64,000 nucleotides of DNA, from positions 33,151,621 through 33,215,620 of the forward strand of contig OY821784.1 of assembly GCA_963682175.1 (NCBI GenBank). Reading direction: 5' to 3'. The notes under the pieces were generated by a model. The model searched no databases. It saw nothing but the letters and a program-made list of their open reading frames with translations, and was not told the origin of the DNA. This DNA is from Triglochin maritima. Its lineage: Eukaryota; Streptophyta; Magnoliopsida; Alismatales; Juncaginaceae. Positions 59,401-64,000 of this stretch are shown piece after piece. The first letter of the stretch is position 1, and the number at the start of each line of letters is the position of its first letter. The translations under genes and the position numbers were made by a program.

Positions 59401-61970
59401 CAGGTTGCTGCAAGATACTACATATCTAATGAATTTGACAATTTTCTGGACTTCACCTGTCTAAACCTTGTGAAACTTGAATCAACTTAGCCTCGGGTTT
59501 CATATTTTGGTTCTGTGAAAAATTAGGCCAAAGAAATTTGTTTAACATAAAGATTCAAAATCGATCAAATCTCTCGATGAATTAGGCTGACCTCAAAATA
59601 TGTCATATATTCCATCGGTGTAAGGGAGGCTCCAAATGGTGGTGCACTTCTACCAAAAGCCCATCCTTGGAGAGTCATTCCATCTTTTTTCAGTTCCGTT
59701 GCTTCAGAAGCTCTAAAAGGATCTCCAGATGACCGAATTATATCACCGGAAAGTGAATGTACATTTCTTGTGTTCCATGGGAGACTTAGATACGGAATAC
59801 TCCATCCTATGCCCCTAGCAAACTCATAATATTCGATGGGCACAGTGGCAACTAACCACTTGGACAGTGCAAAGACTTGGATGTGGTATGCGATTCTCTG
59901 TGATAAATACCAATTATAAAAAATGGTTACAATTCATGAGAAAATAAGTTAAAGACAAGTTATGATCGATGAGATAGCAATTCCAAACTATTTTATAAGT
60001 AAACAAGATAGAACTTTTCATTTGGGAGAAAGACAGCAATTGTGTTTTCTGGGGGGCAAAGTGACTCTGCAAGCAGCAGAGAACCCTTTTTTAATAAAAA
60101 AAAAACTTGTAGATAATGAGAAAATACTAAAATGTGGAATTCCGAAACTAAAATAAATCAAACCTCAAGAAATATACCATAACATTTCTTGTTGGTTCAG
60201 ATGCAAAATATGGTGATCCGGCAAGTGCTCCACATGATAGAAGCCTTGCAGTTGAAATCGCAAGAAGTGCAGCCGCGAAAGCTGTAACTGCAAATGTTAT
60301 GGTGGTAATGGTGGATAGAATAGAAGATATTATCGGTATTGGATCTGCAATTGTTCAGCAAGAACAAGCCATCATTAAAAAAATATACTAAATCACAGAA
60401 AAAAGAGTTTGAACACTTGACATCAAAAACTTCAGCTTCATTCTACAAAAAAAAGGACAACTAAAGGAGCATTGTATCCTTACAATGCCTGACTTTTAGA
60501 AGATTTGAAGCTAAATTCTTGTTTCCAGCAACATCTCCAGTTGTGTTTTCTGGAATTTGAATGGATGCAGTGTGACTATTCATCTGTATTTCTGCAGTAT
60601 ATATGCTTCTGCTAACCTCTCGAAACCTTTCAAACAAGAGAAATGGCCATTTTAAGGTGATTAGTTTTTCTTCTTTCAATTAAAAGTAATTTCATGGGGC
60701 ATATGAAATGATCCTTACCTTTGCAAATGTCCTCCTGAAATAAGTATGGCTGAAGAATTGAAATCAAATACGGGCTTCACAAATTTTATTACAACGGGTA
60801 TGTTATGCTCTCTAGTCCTCAAAGAAGACGTCCTCAACATCACTGAAGGTCTTTCTGCATCTTTTATTTTGAACAAAAGTAAGTGAGAGATGGAGAGAAA
60901 AATCAACTAAAAGATACGATATAGAAACAGAAATTCCATAGTTCGGTGTTGCACCATGTACCAACACACAATTTCAAAAATCAAAATACTTTTGTTGAGA
61001 TGTCTTCCTTTTTTAACTGCTTGCTTTTCTCGAAAAGGAAGTTACCTCTCCACACCAGGTTATTCCTTAACTGTAAACTATTCTTGAATTGTGTATAATA
61101 TTTTGAAGGGAAATACTGATCGGAAAATTCGGCAAGAGCCTCAGAGTAACACTCCATCATGCGGTGAATAGACAAAAAGTTGCAAATACAAACATCATTT
61201 TTCACTTTTGAAAGCATATTGGAATCCTCTACTTAGCTTATAAAGTTTGAGTCCACATAATATTGTTACACACACTAGTGTTGAAAATAGTCCCGTAATG
61301 GTCAATTTGGACATTATTGTGACTTGCAACTTACACGATCCTTATGTAGCTCCGCTCAACACCACTTGGTTTCAAGTTGAATGCTCTGCTTAACTAGCAT
61401 GGGTACAATTACATTTAACATGATCATAGAGTGCTACTTTTTTATTGAACCTATCCGTGTGGGAAATAAACTCTTATGCTAATTCTCACTAATATAAATG
61501 TCAGAGGTTTACCATAAAGAAATGTGATCGATTCTGTCGGAGAAACTGGAGTACCCTGGCGACTGATTATACAATCTGTTGCAAGACTTATGGTGACCAC
61601 AGCGATGCGCGAGACATTTTGTACCTTAAACAATTACAACAGACACTAAAATATATAATAGTGATAACATGACAAAATTTCATCTCTAAAGTGACAGTAA
61701 TGTATTTAAAGGTGCATGGAAGTTATCTTACAAGAAATCCAAAACGCCGATTTCCAAGACTACTTGTATTACTAGGGGATAGTACACCCGTACTAGCATG
61801 AAGAACCTTCTGAATTTCGTATGACGAATTGAGCACTGGTACAGAGAAGTGCAGATAGACCTTCAAATTTTTAATTCTGTTGGTTGCTTGAACTGTGCGT
61901 GTATTGTCATTAATAACCAAAAACCTCGGCCGGATGTGAGTACTGACATTAACTGAGACGCTTCTTTTAT
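56484..61970 (-). CDS. Large multipass membrane protein with Ig-like ectodomain (3' ten exons; upstream exons outside window)
   Basis: Ten exons join with GT-AG borders and unbroken phase: 61732-61970, 61513-61624, 61046-61204, 60719-60860, 60484-60626, 60178-60344, 59592-59897, 59457-59512, 59103-59317 and 56484-57622 (about 891 residues). The first five encode beta-rich segments resembling bacterial Ig-like (Big) repeats (LKVYLHFSVPVLNSS, PVVIKFVKPVFDFNSS, VAGNKNLASN). The rest encodes about eight or nine membrane helices, a PIEYYEFARG motif between the first two, and a Ser/Gly-rich basic cytosolic tail. I recall plant relatives annotated as transmembrane or polycystin-channel-like proteins of unknown function; this is from memory and a channel role is not shown. 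The first exon seen begins mid-codon, so the signal peptide and first Ig-like exons lie to the right of the window, beyond an LTR inserted in the intron. Confidence 0.82.
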
Positions 61971-62639
61971 CTGAAAATACGAACCAAACCAGTGGAATCG
62001 ATTAAAAGTAATGAGTAATGTCATATATGCTGCTGGGTGAGTTTCTGCTTTGAATATTAGTATACTAGAAGAAGAAAAAACTATAGATAGACCAACTACA
62101 ACTTTGCTAGTGACCATTACAAAATATGATCAAACTGATTCTAGATCTCTTAGAGGCTTCAAATAACATTGACATTGATGTTGACGAAAACTTACTCTAG
62201 AGCTTCGAAAAAAAAAGTAAAAGCCTGAATGTCCACTTCTGCAGGGAAGTGGTATGAAACTACCACTTTGTCAAATAAAATGTGCTTGCACATCTCTTAT
62301 ATTATGATTGACATGTTGTGATTTATTTGCATTGTCAGAGAGCTATTTTGAGGCACACTACAACCTATGGGCAAGACATATCCTTGTTAAATTTGGTTGG
62401 TCCAGTAGACTAACACTTTTTGAAGTTCAAGTACTTAGATAAAAGAAATTTAGACGGTTTTCTTATAGTATTTAAGAATTTTAATTATGAGCAATGTGAG
62501 ACTATATTTACGATGTTCTCAAACACAAAAACTTTATGAGAGAGTAGTACACCAAAGAACATTAGTATTTGTAGACACAAATATGTATTGTTATATGACA
62601 AAGATACGAAAAGATTTGTAAGAATGTTATCAGGGGTAT
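61971..62639 (-). other. Intron DNA upstream of the first visible exon, up to the LTR
   Basis: AT-rich with no exon-like frame that fits the gene family. Interpreted as intron, since the next upstream exon is not visible and a retroelement starts at 62640. Confidence 0.55.
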
Positions 62640-64000
62640 TGTTATATCCTAACCCTAATTAGGGTGCTAATCCCGGATTGGTGATGTGATGGTGGATTTG
62701 CTTGAGGTGATGGGAGGTAAGGTGGTGGTGTTGGAGGCATGGGCTAGGCTACCCTTGGTTGGTGGGAGGTTTGTGTTTTAAAAGCACACCACACCTCTTC
62801 CTCCACTCTTCTTCTTCTTCCATTCTCACACCAATCCTCCATCTCTCTCTCCCTCAGCTCCACTGACCGGCGATGGAGGAAGCGGCTGCGACGAGCAATG
62901 AGGATGGCGTGATCGTGGCCTTGAGGTGAGTGGAGTTGGACGTGAGGAGTCAGGTGTTTGGGTTGCTGTTGGAGGCAACGTCGAGCGATCTCCGGCAAGC
63001 TCCGTTTAGCAAGAAAGGTATGTCAAGTTCATGCATTAGTTTTCTCACACTTGTGCGTGTGAGGTTTTGCTCGTCAGAGGTCGTAGACCTCGCCGGCGAC
63101 GAGAGACAACGAGTTGTGTCTGACAAGGCCACGTAGTTGCCGGCTAACGGTTGACCGGTTCTTGTTGCGATCAACCGATCTTAGTGTAATTCTCTGTGTT
63201 ACCCAGTATCAGTCGAACGATGCCTTTCGACGGTCGACCGGTTGAGCATATTTGTTGGGTTGGAGAGACTCTGATATTTTCGGTCAAACGAGACCCTGGG
63301 TCGTTCGACCGTTATATTGTTTTTTTAACATGGACCGAGCGTTGACCGCCCCAGACTATGGTCTGATCGGTGACTTAAGTGTACCACGCGTCGGTTCAAC
63401 CGTGTGGACTTTCGGTCGACCGGTGGTGGCTAAATGAATGTAGGAAGGACCCTGATATTTTCGGTCAAACGGGACCCCTGAGCCGTTCGACCGTTGCCTT
63501 GATTTTGACTTAGTCTTAGTCTGATTTTGACCATCTAGCGGTCGATCGGTTTCTACCTTTTGTTCGACCGTTGGGGGCTTAAGTCATGAGCCCAGGGTTC
63601 GACCGGTTGAGGAGCTTGTTTGAACATTTCCTGTTCATTTGGGGAACGATCGACCGTTTGTGCTCATGACTGAATCTTTGTCATTATGGAGTGTCAACTC
63701 TGTCCACGGAAGCCCGTGTCTTCGTCTAGTGCGTGAGTCGAAAGGTGACGGTGGGTGCGTTGATCGTGTCTGACCATGAACCGTCGAGTGGAAAAGTGTG
63801 GATACCTAGGATGTGTCACCTTCGTACTATAGATTGTGGCGTAGTATAAAGTTTTACTTGACTCATATTAGAGTAGTAGCCCTGAGGGATCGCAGATCTC
63901 AATGCACGATATGCATGACTCTACGAAACGAGATGATCAGGTGGACTTCGGTTCGGATGAGTCGATTAGCCGGCATTATGGGCAACGGATACCTTCGACT
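62640..64000 (+). mobile_element. LTR of a gypsy-type element, 5' part (runs off right edge)
   Basis: Begins TGTTATATCCTAACCC with AT-rich host-like DNA to its left, then turns GC-richer. It contains a CT-rich tract near 62790-62860 and a palindrome array (63145-63660), and has no long frame. Layout and length resemble the LTR at 2408-4275, though the sequences differ. The right end and partner LTR are outside the window. Strand is inferred only from the resemblance and is uncertain. A 5 bp target duplication GGTAT (62635-62639) is predicted. Confidence 0.55.
63145..63660. repeat. CGGTCGACCGG palindrome array in the right-edge LTR
   Basis: About thirteen copies of CGGTCGACCG or related forms (CGGTTGACCGG, GTTCGACCGGTT, CGATCGACCG, CGGTTCAACCG), often extended to AACGGTCGACCGTT-type symmetry or ending in CCGGTT. 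One longer phrase recurs as a degenerate direct repeat about 190 bp apart (TGATATTTTCGGTCAAACG near 63271 and 63461). Confidence 0.8.

Larger units (their letters stand above)
34298..60358 (+). repeat. Tandem duplication unit B (26,061 bp)
   Basis: Second copy of unit A in the same orientation. It starts with the same TCCAAATATGCATGC as unit A at 8241 and ends at ...AATTGTTCAG, after which unique sequence continues (CAAGAACAAGCC). Because the membrane gene reads on without a break into this right flank, the right edge of unit B is the original genomic context. The left flank of unit A is the original context on the other side. Confidence 0.97.

Noticed and set aside
62744..62998. Arg-rich 84-residue minus-strand frame at the right edge
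   Set aside because: It lies in the LTR's CT-rich tract and overlaps other frames; low complexity explains it.

Overview
The window is nuclear DNA of a flowering plant, probably a eudicot. It is AT-rich, has spliced genes with GT-AG introns, and is dominated by plant LTR retrotransposons (Ty3/gypsy chromovirus-like, Athila/Tat-like and Copia/SIRE-like). The host genes are a leucine-rich-repeat receptor-like protein (RLP), a small membrane-anchored RING protein and a large multipass membrane protein with an Ig-like ectodomain. I cannot name the species.

Layout. Positions 1-4275 are the 5' part of a minus-strand Ty3/gypsy element: open gag-pol running off the left edge, a tRNA-iMet-type primer binding site and a complete ~1.87 kb LTR. 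The LTR ends at a codon boundary inside an RLP gene (4276-7561), so that gene has lost its signal peptide and first repeats from this locus. From 8241 to 60358 the window is a head-to-tail tandem duplication: unit A (8241-34297, 26,057 bp) and unit B (34298-60358, 26,061 bp) are nearly identical. Each unit holds, left to right: a 1.8 kb non-autonomous Copia element with a perfect target-site duplication; a solo Tat/Athila-type LTR; an LTR-like stretch rich in CGGTNNACCG palindromes; a 149 bp hairpin; a 6.5 kb non-autonomous Athila/Tat-like element with a gag-like ORF; an internally deleted SIRE-like Copia element; a second solo LTR; a CACTA-like terminus; the RING gene (+ strand); and the 3' part of the Ig-like/multipass membrane gene (- strand). 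The last gene is complete only across unit B and its right flank (ten phase-consistent exons, 56484-61970, with more exons expected beyond the window). In unit A it is cut off 14 bp upstream of a splice acceptor by the duplication junction. Another LTR starts at 62640 in the next intron and runs off the right edge.

History read from the sequence. LTR pairs suggest an order by eye: the non-autonomous Copia element is oldest (LTRs ~6% different), the Athila/Tat-like element is younger (~1%), and the tandem duplication is youngest (units ~0.1-0.2% different over most of their length). One exception is a ~1.5 kb stretch around the RING gene, which differs by about 1% and carries five amino-acid changes against one silent change. 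In the Athila/Tat-like element the gag-like ORF is open in unit B and broken by a stop codon and a 4 bp frameshift in unit A.

The most unusual pattern is a dense array of short palindromes (CGGTCGACCG / CGGTTGACCG and relatives) in LTRs of unrelated retrotransposon families. A different palindrome (GCGGCGGATTCGCCGC) occupies the Tat-type LTRs. All percentages are estimates from reading, not computed alignments.
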